Assembly (NCBI GenBank): GCA_020631735.1
Contig: CM036221.1
Coordinates: forward strand, 17,527,381 to 17,591,380
Origin: Saccharum officinarum
Lineage: Eukaryota; Streptophyta; Magnoliopsida; Poales; Poaceae
Length of the DNA: 64,000 nucleotides
Direction: 5' to 3'
Under the pieces are notes generated by a model. The model saw nothing but the letters and a program-made list of their open reading frames with translations. It was not told where the DNA came from and ran no database searches. How positions within the stretch are numbered: the stretch's first letter is position 1; every line of letters begins with the position of its first letter. The position numbers were made by a program, and so were the translations under genes. Shown here one piece after another: positions 51,989-63,719 of this stretch.

Positions 51989-52801
51989 TTAGACTCCTTC
52001 AAACATTTGCCTGAGGTCTCTTGATCTAAACGAACTTAAAAGCTTCTCCAAAGTTATTTGTTCCTCTGCTATGACTCCAGTAAACTCATGGTCCACTTTG
52101 CTATCCTTGGTGTACCTATCTTCTAATTGATCATTCTCGTCTCCCTCAGGTAAAAGTCGACCACCTTGATACTCAATTCTTTTCCCTGACGGTGTTGTTA
52201 AGAGCATGGTGCACCGAGTACCATGAATCACTCCTTTGTGTGCACAGAGCCATCCATTACCAAGAACCACGCGAATTTTAAGTGACTCCAACACAATGAG
52301 TGTCGCGGTGAATTTTTCCTTGTTTATGACAAGACTGACATTCGGGCATATCTGATCTGCCTGCATTTCTCCCACTGGGGTTTGAACTAGCAAAGACCTC
52401 CTCATTGGACACTTCACCATCTTGCACGTCTCTTCCATGTCGGCGGAAATGAAAGAATGCGAAGCACTAGGGTCAAATAAAGCAAAAACTTGTACTGAGC
52501 TTACTTGAATATAACCTCCCACTACTTTGGTAACTCCATGAATTTTATCCATATCCACATTGCTCAGTCTTCCATTGACATAGTTTTGCTGCGCTTTGCT
52601 TCCTTGAGCAGGCTTCTTATGGGCTTTCCTTTTTCGTTTTCGTTGTTGTGGATTCTGACTTAGTTCACTCTCAACTTGCTCTTCAACATTGTTGTTTTGA
52701 TAGTGCTCGGCTTCATCATACCCATAACATCCTTCAATGGCAGAAACATCAATCTTTTCCCACATATTAGTGCGAGACATCATATAGGGCTCCTGAGTCA
52801 T
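51989..52801 (-). pseudogene. gag-protease module B
   Basis: Open for 270 codons. A basic Lys/Arg/Gln-rich stretch (QRKRKRKAHKKP) precedes an aspartic protease domain with FDPSASHSFIS, where active-site DSGA has become DPSA: the catalytic aspartate is kept but the following Ser-Gly is altered. Its layout (YVNGRLSNVDMDKIHG before the protease) parallels module A (YIHGRLKHVDISTIPG), so the two are homologous but well diverged. No zinc knuckle is left in this copy. Confidence 0.7.
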
Positions 52802-53890
52802 GAGACACTACACTTCCTGTCATCAAGTGACCAACATCAGCAACACGAGCAAGTATAGATGATCATAATCATGAACTATCCAAAAGGACAACTCTTGTCT
52901 CCATGGATCCAAAATTATCAACCTTGTTCACAGAACATTTTTGCTCAAGAGTGGCAACTCAATCATGGAGACTAACCAATACTTCCAACTAAAGAGTTCA
53001 ATCTTAATAATCCTTCTTTACATTGGCTACCCCCCTTAAAATAAGAGACACTAAATAGGGTAGCTTGAACCCTTTTCTAGATGAGCTACTTAGCATAAAA
53101 GTATTCTGACATCCCAATAATACTCTTGTGCATGGGTAAGAACAAGAAATCTGAAATTTCGCACGAGCAGAAAATCAGCAGTGCAGTAAAACAGTTGTAA
53201 CTCTCATTCTGTTAGTCCAATGAAACTGTAGTTTACACCGATGGAAAGCTTATAAAATTCTCTGCAACTTTCTTATAGAACACACTTCCAGATTCTGCAG
53301 TTAACTTGACCGAAAACAACACATAACAGATTCTGTTCCAGGTTTCAGACAGCACAGTTGCATCGTCTTGTGATTTTTGTATCTCCCAATCCAAAATAGC
53401 TATGAGGGTAGTTCTTGCATTTAGAGAGAGATGTTGAAGTCCACTCTTGTCTAGAATTTTCTCATGATTTTTGGTCTTTCAAGAACAGAGATATAAGTTG
53501 ATAAAGACAGGCTGCTCCGAAAGACAAGATATAGAAAGCAGGAGATAACCAAAACCCAGCTATTTATTTCATTAATCCTTATACCTTATACATATAAACT
53601 AAATGAAATCATGGTCAAAACCCACGAGATCATTCCACTCATTACAAAATTCCAACTCAAGCATAAACATAAGCACAAAACAACTAAACACTTAAATGTT
53701 CATTAGCCACACATTAAGACGACTCAACTTGGCTACTAACGGTTTTATTACACGGGACATAACTCCTATTCCTTAAACATGGTGTGATTGTAGCAGTATC
53801 CAGAGTAGATAACGTCTCTTACATTCCTTATTGCTTTATATGGACATCTGAATCTCTGCATCCCTCTTTACCATTCTTATAACTCATACC
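52802..53890. other. Internal spacer of the gypsy remnant
   Basis: Non-coding sequence between the two modules. A polypurine-like stretch (minus strand TTTAAGGGGGGTAG) lies at 53027-53040, with TGTAAAG just beyond it, resembling a PPT-LTR junction. If real, module A had its own 3' end here and the structure is two elements rather than one. Confidence 0.5.
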
Positions 53891-55111
53891 TTAAGATGGG
53901 TCAACCTGGTATCCCTCAGGTATAGATTTAATACCCTCATACTTAATCCTTTCTCCTGAAAGTGTAGTTAGAAACACTGAACATTGGGCATACTCAATCA
54001 CTCCTTTACAAGTAGATAACCAGTCTATTCCAAGGATAACATCAATGCCCATTAATTCCAAAACAATGAGGTTTACCTTAAAATTTACCCCCTTTATGTC
54101 CAGACTAACTTTTGGGCATACGCGGTCTGCCTTTATTTCACCTCTTGGAGTTTCAACCATAACTGTTTTCCCCCTTGGAAGCATAAGTATATTATGATCT
54201 TTTGCATATTGTCTAGATATGAATGAATGTGAGGCACTGTGGTCAAACAAAACCTTGGCATTTCCTGAACTTACTGGAATTGATCCAAACACGACCTCCT
54301 TAGCTCCGGGAATGGTGGAAATATCCACATGTTTCAACCTTCCATGGATGTAATTTCTCTTTAATTTATTTCCCTGCACATGCTCCTTTTGGACATCCTG
54401 TCCTGGGTCTCGCTGTCGTTGATTCTTCTGTGGGCAAGAGTTGATATAATGTCCTTCCTGCTGGCAATGATAACACTTTCTCTTAGCTGGATCTTTTGTG
54501 ACGTCATACTCCAAGGAACTGTTGTTTGTTATGCTGCTATCTTGCTGGCCATAAAAGTTCACCTTCGTCCCTTTGGCTTGTTTCTTAGCTTGTTTGGCCT
54601 TTCGGGGTTGATACTCCTTATAGGTAATTGTCCATCCATCTATGACTACTTCATGGGGAGTAGTTTTAGCGGGAGGGGCTTCTAACTCTTCAGGGTTTGG
54701 ATTTGTTTGACAGGGGATCAGGGCTGCATGTGACAATGTAATAGAACTCGCTTGCTCATTGCTTTCCACTAGTGGTTCTAATGAGATTGTCTTTCTCTTC
54801 TTGTCCATGTTGATCGCAAAATTTGGATCTACCTTGACTTTCCCCTTATTAGACTCGTTTCGAAGACAGGGAAAACCATAATGCTTACAGTAGTGACATG
54901 GTTCCTGCTCTCCAAATGCCTTACTATCAACATCTTTATTGGATTTCATATTCTTCCAAGCTTCTGCTACTTGTATCTTCTCTGACCCCTTGGATATGTT
55001 GGCTTGACCTTGAGATAAGCATCGTTGAGAATTCCCATGTTGAGCCATTTCTTCTAGTAATTGGTTTTGCATCGCTAATGGTTTCTTGTCAAAAGTGAGC
55101 AAGAGCGACAC
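53891..55111 (-). CDS. gag-protease module A
   Basis: Open for 406 codons on the minus strand, beginning about 230 bases inside the primer-binding site. It has an N-terminal CHYCKHYGFPC cysteine cluster (about residue 77), a Lys-rich linker, a CCHC knuckle CYHCQQEGHYINSC (about residue 217) and a protease domain with FDHSASHSFIS (DSGA changed to DHSA). It ends at SIPEGYQVDPS with a stop. The capsid domain expected at the N terminus of gag was not recognised. It could encode a gag-like RNA-binding protein, but protease activity is doubtful. Confidence 0.65.
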   Translation of the reverse strand: MSLLLTFDKKPLAMQNQLLEEMAQHGNSQRCLSQGQANISKGSEKIQVAEAWKNMKSNKDVDSKAFGEQEPCHYCKHYGFPCLRNESNKGKVKVDPNFAINMDKKRKTISLEPLVESNEQASSITLSHAALIPCQTNPNPEELEAPPAKTTPHEVVIDGWTITYKEYQPRKAKQAKKQAKGTKVNFYGQQDSSITNNSSLEYDVTKDPAKRKCYHCQQEGHYINSCPQKNQRQRDPGQDVQKEHVQGNKLKRNYIHGRLKHVDISTIPGAKEVVFGSIPVSSGNAKVLFDHSASHSFISRQYAKDHNILMLPRGKTVMVETPRGEIKADRVCPKVSLDIKGVNFKVNLIVLELMGIDVILGIDWLSTCKGVIEYAQCSVFLTTLSGERIKYEGIKSIPEGYQVDPS

Positions 55112-55338
55112 AATTCAGTCCTCTTAACCTCTGAAATCCATAGTCTTCTCGTCACGAGCTGTCTAATAGACAAGAAGAAAAGGTTCAAAATAGAGACAAG
55201 GTTTTTATAACAGAACAGGGATAGAATTAAGCATAACTTTGAGAAAATAACAAAGTTAAAGAGAAGCAAGAAATAGGCAACAATGAGAACATGCTAAACG
55301 TCCAGTTCTAACTAGGCTTGCGTCCTACAGTCAGCATT

Positions 55339-55350
55339 GCTCTGATACCA
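55339..55350 (-). other. Primer-binding site, initiator tRNA-Met
   Basis: The minus strand reads TGGTATCAGAGC, three bases from the LTR end GGGTGTGACA. It fixes the inner end of the 5' LTR at 55354. Confidence 0.9.
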
Positions 55351-55353
55351 ATC

Positions 55354-58300
55354 TGTCACACCCGGTTTTAAGGACAAAACCAGATATACACTATATGTGA
55401 AATAAAGAAGTCAAATCTCACATATAGCCACAGATAAGTGTAATATCAAAAGACAAATGCTTATTTAACATAACGCAATAGTATAAAATATACCTTAGAG
55501 AACAACACAGCGGAAAGACAACTCCGAACACTGGGTGCAACCTTCACTCCAGGATCAAACTAACTGGTTGATCACAAGCCTAACAATTCCAGAATCTAAC
55601 AGTCTGGTACCCTTCCTGAGATGTGGGGAAATAGCAAGAGTGAGTCCATGTCGAACTCAACAAATATAACATGGGGTTCATGCGGCTCAAAAGGTTTGAC
55701 ACGGGTTTACTGCAATAGCTTTTAGTGAGTCATCTTTTTAGCAGTTGAGTAGCAACAAGTTTACCAAAAACCCAAATAACCTCATGATCATGTAAATGAG
55801 AATAATGTATAGCAAGAAACAATAATCATTAGTGAACATCAATATCATCAGTGTTATCATTATCATCAGCGTTCATCATTTATTCTGTAAGGGTCCAAGG
55901 CCACTCGTGACCATGAGCACGGCTGTTATAACAGTTTTACACTCTGCAGAGGTTGTACACTTTCACTGTGAGTCGTGATTTACCCTTTCGCCCGAGGTAG
56001 CTAATCTCTTGACCCACTTCCAAGGAAGGTCGACAGGGTTCACTATGAAGCCTTTCAAAGGTTCGTCTAACAAGTTAGGGCCATTAGATTCACTCGGCAA
56101 ACAGATGTAGAGCCCCCCTTCCAAATGGCACAATAACGCGCAGCCTATACACATAAGGACAGAGGCCGCACTATACCCGATTCGTCAAGCCGTTCTTACG
56201 CCATGAAGGAATACCTCTAACCAGCTAGAAAAGGTCCTTCTATATGACTAAAGCCAGAGCCATATAGCCCTCACAGTTGTACTGTAAGTCCTGGATTTTC
56301 GCTTACAGATAAGTCCTTATAGAGAGAAACTAGAGCACCATAAAAACAACCAAATATGCTCTAGCCCTCTTGAGCCATATTGCTTTAAAGCATCATTTAA
56401 ACGTTTATTGCATATATCATTAGTCAAGTTACAGATCATGGTTATTTATCTTGAGCGCTAGCATAATACTACCCAATGCAATGTCCCATGGGTGTCAAGG
56501 TACAAGATACAAAAACTAGGATATCCTTAGTGGTAACAAGGTAGACACATGCACATGAATTAAGTATATTAAAGGTGAATAGGAAACAAGGATAATCCCA
56601 TGCTATACTTGCCTTAAACACCGATCCTTCGGTAAGCTTTAATCTTCAACGTTCTTCTTCTTCTTGATAACCTCGTATATCTCACCGACTGGACGAAATC
56701 ATAAATCACCACACACGTATCCATACAATCATACACGAAGCAAACAATAGATCTAAATTAGAACAGTACACCAAACATAAAATTAAGATGAAAAGTTTGT
56801 AGAACGAATCTACGTCTCATTACGAATACACAGACGCGAAAAGCACACTAATCAGAGCTACGGTTGAAAAGATACATCTACCGAAAGATTTGCTCATAGA
56901 AGAAAATATAAAACTATTAGCTTCATGAGTTTTAATTATATAATAACATATATAAAATATTTTATAAATACTATATACGGAATTAAGTCAAATTTAGATT
57001 CAAATTATAAAACTAAAGTAAAACAAATCATATTTTATTTACAAAACCCAGTTGCATAATTATTAATCATGATATGATTTAAACAATAAAATTTCAGAAT
57101 TAGTAATATGGTAAATACTGTCACTAACGCGTAGATCTCGTTGCTATGAATCTAACGCAACTCGAATGAGCTAAAACGGATCTAAAACGTAGAAGATATG
57201 ATTTAAACAAGATCTACTTTATTAAAGTAATAGATTAAATCTCACATCGGAACTTAAAGATAGAAAACATAACCAACAATAACACTAACAGTATAACAAG
57301 TTTGTAAAACTCTTCTACACGTTACTACGATCACATAGACATAAAGATCACGAAATTTGGATTTAAAACGTAAAAATTATGAATTTTCTAAGATTTCCTA
57401 TAGATAAATAATTACTTTAATATAAACTCGAAAATAAATTATCTCAAACCTACTATACAGTTCTATCATCATGTAGAGCTCGTAAATACGAATCTAACGC
57501 AATTTGAACGAGTCAAATCGGAGTTAAAACGGAGATTCTACGACTAAAACAAGATCAGTGGCAAAACTGTAAATAGCTGAAAACGTATTTTTCTTTTTCC
57601 GAAACGAATTACGTTTTCAATTAATCAAAACGTATTTTCCAGCTTACGCTTTGGACCGCGGGTTCGAAAAGATAAAAACTCAGGGTCTCTTTAGCAAAAA
57701 CGTCGGCCGTATCGGTATCTTCTAATTTAGACCGTCGGATTCAAATCGGAGGGTCCAGATTGGATCTGAGAAGACCCGGCGGCGCTTCCACCGGAGAAGG
57801 TGACCGTGCGGTGGCGCCATGGCCGGCATCGCCCGAACTCACCGGAGCTTGCGAAGATGATCATCCCGAGCGCCATTCGCCAAACTGAAAACACCGAAAG
57901 AAAGAGCGCATCCGTGCGACCTTACCCTGCGTGAAGATAGGGCCGGGGACAAACGGAAATCGGCGGCTAGCTTGCGGTGGCGGGTATGACGGCGGTGGCA
58001 CATGCGGTGGCTCGACGAGACGACCAAAACGGCTCAAAAGGGATGGGTTGGATGCGGAATAACACAGGGGTCCCATTTTTATAGCCCGGAGGCGCGAGGA
58101 AACAAGGAAAGGGAGGGATTCGAGATGGATTCGGTGCTGATAAACAAGGAAAGGGAAGCCGGCGTTCGGCGTGGGGAAGAAGATGAAGGCTGAGCCGCTG
58201 ACGCGTGGGCCCCGGATGTCAGCGTCACGCCGGGAAGAAGGAAGGCGCGCGCGCGATGCTGGGCCAACAGGCCGTGCCTGGGCTCGGCCCATGTGGAAGA

Positions 58301-58633
58301 AGGCGGGCGCGGGGAGGTAAGCGGGCCGCGGCAAGGCAGGCTGAGACGGGCCGAAATCCGGAATAAGCCGACTTTTCTTTTCTTTTTTTTTTCTTTTTCT
58401 AATTTTTCAAAGCAAATTTTCAAAAGATTTTCAAATCCAAATTTGAATTTGATCAAACCACTCGTCTCAAAAATTTAAATGCACCAGCATGAGTGCACAA
58501 ACATGTTTCTACTCTTATATTTGATTTTAAATTTATAAAAATTATTCTTATTCTAAATTTGCATGCTTCACAAAAATATATAAAAATCATATTTTTCCTA
58601 TTTTTCATTTCTTCAAAATTTCAGGGTGTTACA
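55354..58633 (-). mobile_element. 5' LTR of the gypsy remnant, complete (3.28 kb)
   Basis: From TGTCACACCCGGTTTTAAGG (inner end, at the PBS) to GGGTGTTACA at 58633, beyond which inverted copia LTR begins. The part 56734-58633 is the copy of the truncated 3' LTR. The length is typical of Tekay/Del-like chromoviruses. Confidence 0.82.
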
Positions 58634-59272
58634 TGACCGGACGCGCTGGTCGAAACTGACCGGACGCGCTCAACCACATTCGATCCTCCAACGGTCACTG
58701 CGCCAATGGTCAAATGCAACGACCGGACGTGCCGCTCAACTGATCGGACACGCCGATCGCACAGTACCGCGCGCCCACGAAGCATCGACCGGACGCGCTC
58801 TAGGCAACGACTGGACATGACAGTGCCAGCGTCCGGTTGGAGTCCAGTAAGCTCCCTCAACGACCGGACGCGTTCGATCGCGTGTGACCGAACGCACCGC
58901 GCGTTCGATCGACCTTGCGAGCTTCAGTTCCCTCTGGGCGCCTGACCGGACGCGCCAGTCCCACGAGTGATCGGACACGCCGGTTGCAAACCCTAACACC
59001 CGCGCGCCTGACTGCTGCATAGAACTAACCGGACGCGTCCGGTGCAGCGTCCGGTCACCTCTGTGACCTCCGTTCACCTCCGTTTGTATTCCGACTTCCG
59101 ACGTAGTGGAAATGTGCCAACACCAACAAGTGATCACCACCTTGTGCACGTGTGTTAGCATTTTCATAATCATTTTCGAAGGTTTTCCAGTTAGCTCACT
59201 AGGCCCTACATGCAATACACTTCATGAATTCACCTAGTGGCACCCGTGCGTCGAATAACCGATAAGACTTCC
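58634..59272 (-). mobile_element. Copia (SIRE-type) LTR fragment, inverted, host of the next insertion
   Basis: Read on the minus strand it begins GGAAGTCTTATCGG and follows the LTR body of 59874 onwards (same GTGCCACTAGGTGAATTCAT, then the GACCGGACGCG-rich part). It is cut off at 58634 by the gypsy LTR. It lacks the first 445 bases of the LTR; instead a plus-strand LTR start (TGAAAGTCCC) abuts it. Confidence 0.85.
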
Positions 59273-61606
59273 TGAAAGTCCCTAGTTTGGTTTTTGCTAA
59301 TTGATGAAACCTAGGACTAACCTTTGTATCTAAGTGGATGATTTAGATAAAGGTGGTCATTGAATATGAGACATGACATTGACTCATGTGACCAAGATGA
59401 TGAAGACCAAGATGATGCTTGGCTCGATGGACCGGTTGTGAAGGTGAAGGGCAAGTCGTGGCTTCGAAGCGAAGGACCATGCGATGGTGAAGCTTGAGCA
59501 AGACTTGGCGCCGACGGACCGATGCAACAGTGAAGAGTAAGTGAAGACAAGGTCGATGGATCGAGACGGTCATGTGATGATATGAAGTGGATCATATCTT
59601 TTAGAAAAACAAAATGGGCTCAAGGCAAAGGTATAACCATATGGCCATTTTGTTTTGCACTTAAGACATCATAGAGGGTGTGAGTGGTTTAGGATCGATA
59701 AGACAAGGTCGATGGATCGAGACGGTCATGTGATGATATGAAGTGGATCATATCTTTTAGAAAAACAAAATGGGCTCAAGGCAAAGGTATAACCATAGGG
59801 CCATTTTGTTTTGCACTTAAGACACCATAGAGGGTGTGAGTGGTTTAGGATCGATAGCCGAACTATTAAGAGGGGAAGTCTTATCGGTTATTCGACGCAC
59901 GGGTGCCACTAGGTGAATTCATGAAGTACATTGCATGTAGGGCCTAGTGAGCTAACTGGAAAACATTCAAAAATAATTATGAAAATGCTAACACACGTGC
60001 ACAAGGTGGTGATCACTTGTTGGTGTTGGCACATTTACGAAGGCGTTGAAGTTTGAGCCGTAGAAAGGGTTTGGGTGACCGGACGCTGAAGTTTCAGGCA
60101 TTTTCGAGGAGTTGAAATGCCTATTTTCCACTACACCGGAAGTCGGAAAAGAAACAGAGGCAAACGGAGGTCACAGAGGTGACCGGACGCTGCGCCGGAC
60201 GCGGACATGGTATGACCGGACACGTCCGGTCAGTTCAACGCAGCAGTCAGGCGCGCGGGTGCTAGGGTTTGCACCGGCGTGTCCGGTCACTCGCGGGACC
60301 GGCACGTCCGGTCAGGCACCCAGAGGGAACTAAAGTTCGCAAGGTCGATCGGATGCGTGGCGCGTCCGGTCACACGCGATCGGACGCGTCCGGTCATTGA
60401 GGGAGCTTACTGGACTCCAATCGGACGCTAGCACTGTCGCGTTCGGTCGTTGTTTGGAGCGCGTCCGGTCGATGCTTCTTGGGCGTGTGGTACTGTGCGA
60501 TCGGCGCGTCTGGTCAGTTGAGCGGCGCGTTCGGTCGATTGGTTTGACCGTTGGCGCAGTGACCGTTGGAGGATCGGACGTGGTTAAGCGCGTCCGATCA
60601 GTTTTGACCGGCGCGTCCGGTCATCCCGAAAAACGTCCAGTAAAGGGGTACAACAGCTCTATTCGTTTGGGATGCTTATAAATACTTGTTGGCCGGCCCT
60701 TGGGGAGGTCTCTCATGATTTCTAACATCCTTGTGCATCCTTTGAGCTAGAGCTTCTCTCTCCCACTCATGTCTCTTGCTTGATTGCAAATCAAAAGTGA
60801 GATTGAGTGATCCCAAAATGCATTGCATAGCTTTAGGGCATCTAGTGGCACTTGTGGGTGGTTTAGCCAGTGGATTTCTTGTTACTCTTGGAGAGTACCA
60901 CTTCTAGCTGGCTTGGAGATTGTTGGAGGCGTTGGCAAGAGAAGGAGATTGTTCTTGGCCACCTCCGGTTGATTGTAAGAGGTTCTTGTGCTTTCCTCGG
61001 TGGAGCACCAAAAGCAACTCTAGTGGATTGCGCGTGTCATTGAGTTACCTCACTTAAGAGTGGTGTCTTGTGGTGCCTTGCGGGGCGAGCCTTGAGGGGC
61101 AAGTGACTTGAGGGTCACACGGAGGAACCATCTAAGTGTTGATCGACACAACCGGTGACGTAGCTTGTCGGTGCACAAGTGAACACCGGGTGAACAAAAA
61201 TATTATGTCACTTGTCTCTCGATGATTGGTCTTCATATTGTGTTGTTGTCAATATTGATTGATTGTATATCATCTTGGTGATTGGCAACTTCTTCACTCC
61301 ACCGTCGGTATAAGATTCACAATCCTCTCTCTCGCATTTATATTTACTAGTTATCTTGTGTAGCTCTAGTGTTAGCCTTTGCTAGTAGTTGTTAGCTTGC
61401 TCTCTAGTGTAAGTTTAGTGACATAGCCCTTGTGTGAACTAGAGATCATAATCTACTAGACTTGTAGATAAGAGGCTTGCATCACAACCGTAGGCTAAGC
61501 AAAAACTCGCTTTACGCCGTTTGTTATTCTAACAAGTTTGCTTAGTGGTTCTTATAGAATTTTTTATAGGCTATTCACCCCTCCTCTAGCCATCTAGGAC
61601 CTTACA
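59273..61606 (+). mobile_element. 5' LTR of a SIRE/Maximus-type copia element
   Basis: Starts TGAAAGTCCCTAGTTTGG and ends CATCTAGGACCTTACA, 2334 bases, followed by a primer-binding site at 61609. It contains an exact-period 156-base tandem duplication and a stretch from 60070 to 60640 crowded with CGTCCGGTC/GACCGGACG motifs. The preceding CTTCC is the candidate 5-base target duplication. Confidence 0.92.
59545..59856. repeat. 156-base tandem duplication inside the copia LTR
   Basis: Units 59545-59700 and 59701-59856 begin AGACAAGGTCGATGG and end TTTAGGATCGATA, with only two or three differences. The related LTR part at 27411-27859 has a single copy, so the duplication is specific to this element and recent. 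Confidence 0.95.
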
Positions 61607-61608
61607 AG

Positions 61609-61620
61609 TGGTATCGGAGC
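61609..61620 (+). other. Primer-binding site of the SIRE-type element
   Basis: TGGTATCGGAGC, one mismatch from the usual TGGTATCAGAGC (initiator tRNA-Met), two bases after the LTR end. The A-to-G change is seen in other members of this lineage (from memory). Confidence 0.88.
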
Positions 61621-61666
61621 CGTGGTCACCGTTTTAATCAAGGCTTAACATCCTTCGGTGTGAAAA

Positions 61667-63652
61667 ATGGCTCAGATTATGTTCAATCATGTTGGGGGCA
61701 AGCCACCGTTCTTTGATGGTGTTAGTTCTTTTACTCATTGGAAGAGAAAAATAACAATGTACCTTGGTTCTATTCATAAGAGAGTTTTACAAGTCACCGA
61801 GAATGATTTTGCTATCATTGATCCCGATTATCTCACCGATGAAGATAGAGCAAATAGAACATGCAATAGAATGGATCTCAATACATTTTACAATGGTATT
61901 GACACAAAAGTATTTGAGGGCATCAAGGATTTAGAATTGGCAAATGAAGTATGGACAAGGTTGAGTGAAACATATGAGGGCACTAAGGTTGTGAAGAGTG
62001 CCAAGCTATATGGGCTCAAGAGTGAGTTTGAGAACTTCAAGATGAAAGAAGAAGAAACGATCTTAGAGATGTTTCATAGATTGCAAGTCATTGTGAATAA
62101 TCTCAAGAGCTTAGGGCACAAGACACAAGACCAAGATTTTTGCCACAAGTTCTTGTTGAGCTTACCAAGAAGATTCAAAATATTGATCATGATGCTACAA
62201 AGAGATGAGCTTGAAACAATGAAGCCTAATGATTTGCTTGGTGAGGTATTGACCTTTGACAAGTATGATCAAGATGTTAATGAGAAGGAGGAAGAAAAGA
62301 AGCAGAAGATTGTGGCATTCAAGGCCACCTCCTCAAAGGGCAAAGCTTCAATTCAAGAAGAAGATGACAACGAAGAAGATGAAGAATTGGAAATTGACGA
62401 TGATGCACTTGCTCTAGTTGTCAAGAATATTGGCAAAATATTTATCAAAAGAAGAGGCTTCAAGAAGAGAAATGATAACTTCAAGAGCAAGGAGTCACAA
62501 AGGAAGTGCTTCAATTGTGATAGCACCGAGCACCTTCAAGCGGAATGTCCTTATGATAAAAAGAAGAACAAGAAGGACAAGTTTGAGAAGAAGAAGAGAG
62601 AGGCCAAGATGACATTTAAGAAATGCAAGAATGGTGCCTATGTGATCACTTGGGAAAGTGGTGATGATGATGAAGAAGAAGAATCATCCAACAAGGCTTT
62701 TGCTTCCATTGCTATCAACAAGAAGCCATCACTATTTGATTCATCCTCTTCATGTCTCATGGCCAAAGAAACTAAGGTATTATATAATGAGAGTGATGAT
62801 AAAAGTGAAATAGAATATGCTCATGATAGTGATAGTGATAATGATAATGATAATGAAAATGATGATGATGAACCAACTAAAGAACAACTATATAACTTGA
62901 TGCAACAAACTAGAGACATAGCTATTGCCAAGGACAAGGAGTGTAAGAAGCTTTCAATGAAAGTAGCAATACTTGAGAAAGTTCTTAGTGAGCTTAAGAC
63001 CACTCATAAGAGTCTAGTGAAAGACCATGAGGATCTTGGTAAGGCTCATTCCAAGCTTGAAAAAGCTCACTCATTGCTACTTGAGCAACAAGCAAAAAAG
63101 GAGGTTGTTGTATCATGTGATATAGGTGTTACATGTGATATAATTGATGAATCCTCTTATGAACCTATCATCATGTCAAATGCTAACCCTTCTTGTAGCT
63201 CTTCATCCACCAACACCGACTCTACCTCCTCTACTAGTGATGGTTTCACTTGTGATGCCTCACTAATGGTTGAGAATGAGACTCTCAAGAAAGAGGTGGA
63301 TGAGCTCACTCACGCCCTAGGCAAGGCCTATGGTGGAGAGGCCCGCTTACTTAAGTTCTTGGGTAGCCAAAGGTTTTCTCTTAACAAAGAGGGATTGGGC
63401 TACACCCCCAAGAAAGGCAAGTCAGCCTTTGCAACTCCAAAGCCTAGCTTTGTGAAGGGCAATGGTCAGTTTTGTAATAGATACAAGCAAGTTGGGCACT
63501 TAGAGCATAATTGCAATAAAAAGAACCAAAGCAAGAACCTTGTTAATGCTATACCTTTTGATTCTTGCTATGTGCTTACCAAAGGTGTGAAGGGTGTGAA
63601 AGCTAAGTTTATTGGTACACCCATTGTTGGCCCAAAGAAGAAGGCTATTTAG
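61667..63652 (+). CDS. SIRE/Maximus-type copia Gag
   Basis: 661 codons starting 46 bases after the PBS. Residues about 10-190 are a copia-type gag (UBN2-like) capsid region (WKRKITMYLGS, EVWTRLSETYEGT). Next come an acidic/basic stretch and a CCHC knuckle CFNCDSTEHLQAEC near residue 283. An Asp/Ser/Asn repeat near 385-400, a coiled coil at about 420-480 and a Ser/Thr-rich linker follow. A second knuckle-like site, CNRYKQVGHLEHNC near residue 605, has lost its second cysteine. A long Gag with a coiled coil is characteristic of this lineage. The frame is otherwise open and ends in TAG. Confidence 0.88.
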   Translation: MAQIMFNHVGGKPPFFDGVSSFTHWKRKITMYLGSIHKRVLQVTENDFAIIDPDYLTDEDRANRTCNRMDLNTFYNGIDTKVFEGIKDLELANEVWTRLSETYEGTKVVKSAKLYGLKSEFENFKMKEEETILEMFHRLQVIVNNLKSLGHKTQDQDFCHKFLLSLPRRFKILIMMLQRDELETMKPNDLLGEVLTFDKYDQDVNEKEEEKKQKIVAFKATSSKGKASIQEEDDNEEDEELEIDDDALALVVKNIGKIFIKRRGFKKRNDNFKSKESQRKCFNCDSTEHLQAECPYDKKKNKKDKFEKKKREAKMTFKKCKNGAYVITWESGDDDEEEESSNKAFASIAINKKPSLFDSSSSCLMAKETKVLYNESDDKSEIEYAHDSDSDNDNDNENDDDEPTKEQLYNLMQQTRDIAIAKDKECKKLSMKVAILEKVLSELKTTHKSLVKDHEDLGKAHSKLEKAHSLLLEQQAKKEVVVSCDIGVTCDIIDESSYEPIIMSNANPSCSSSSTNTDSTSSTSDGFTCDASLMVENETLKKEVDELTHALGKAYGGEARLLKFLGSQRFSLNKEGLGYTPKKGKSAFATPKPSFVKGNGQFCNRYKQVGHLEHNCNKKNQSKNLVNAIPFDSCYVLTKGVKGVKAKFIGTPIVGPKKKAI

Positions 63653-63719
63653 GTACCAAAGAGCTTAGTTACTAACCTACAAGGATCCAAGCAAAAATGG
63701 GTACCTAAGCTTCATTGAT

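Larger units (their letters stand above)
49325..58633 (-). mobile_element. Ty3/gypsy remnant with two gag-protease modules and no RT/integrase
   Basis: Minus-strand order: 5' LTR 58633-55354, primer-binding site 55350-55339, gag-protease module A 55111-53891, a spacer with a polypurine-like tract at 53040-53027, gag-protease module B 52801-51989. A scrap of RNase H (51960-51620), a polypurine tract (51240-51223) and a 3' LTR (51222-49325) missing its last 1.38 kb follow. The two LTR stretches differ by roughly 17 changes in 1.9 kb by eye (about 99% identical). No RT active site or integrase core is visible. It is either a non-autonomous element moved in trans or two partly deleted elements joined by recombination. 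Confidence 0.75.
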
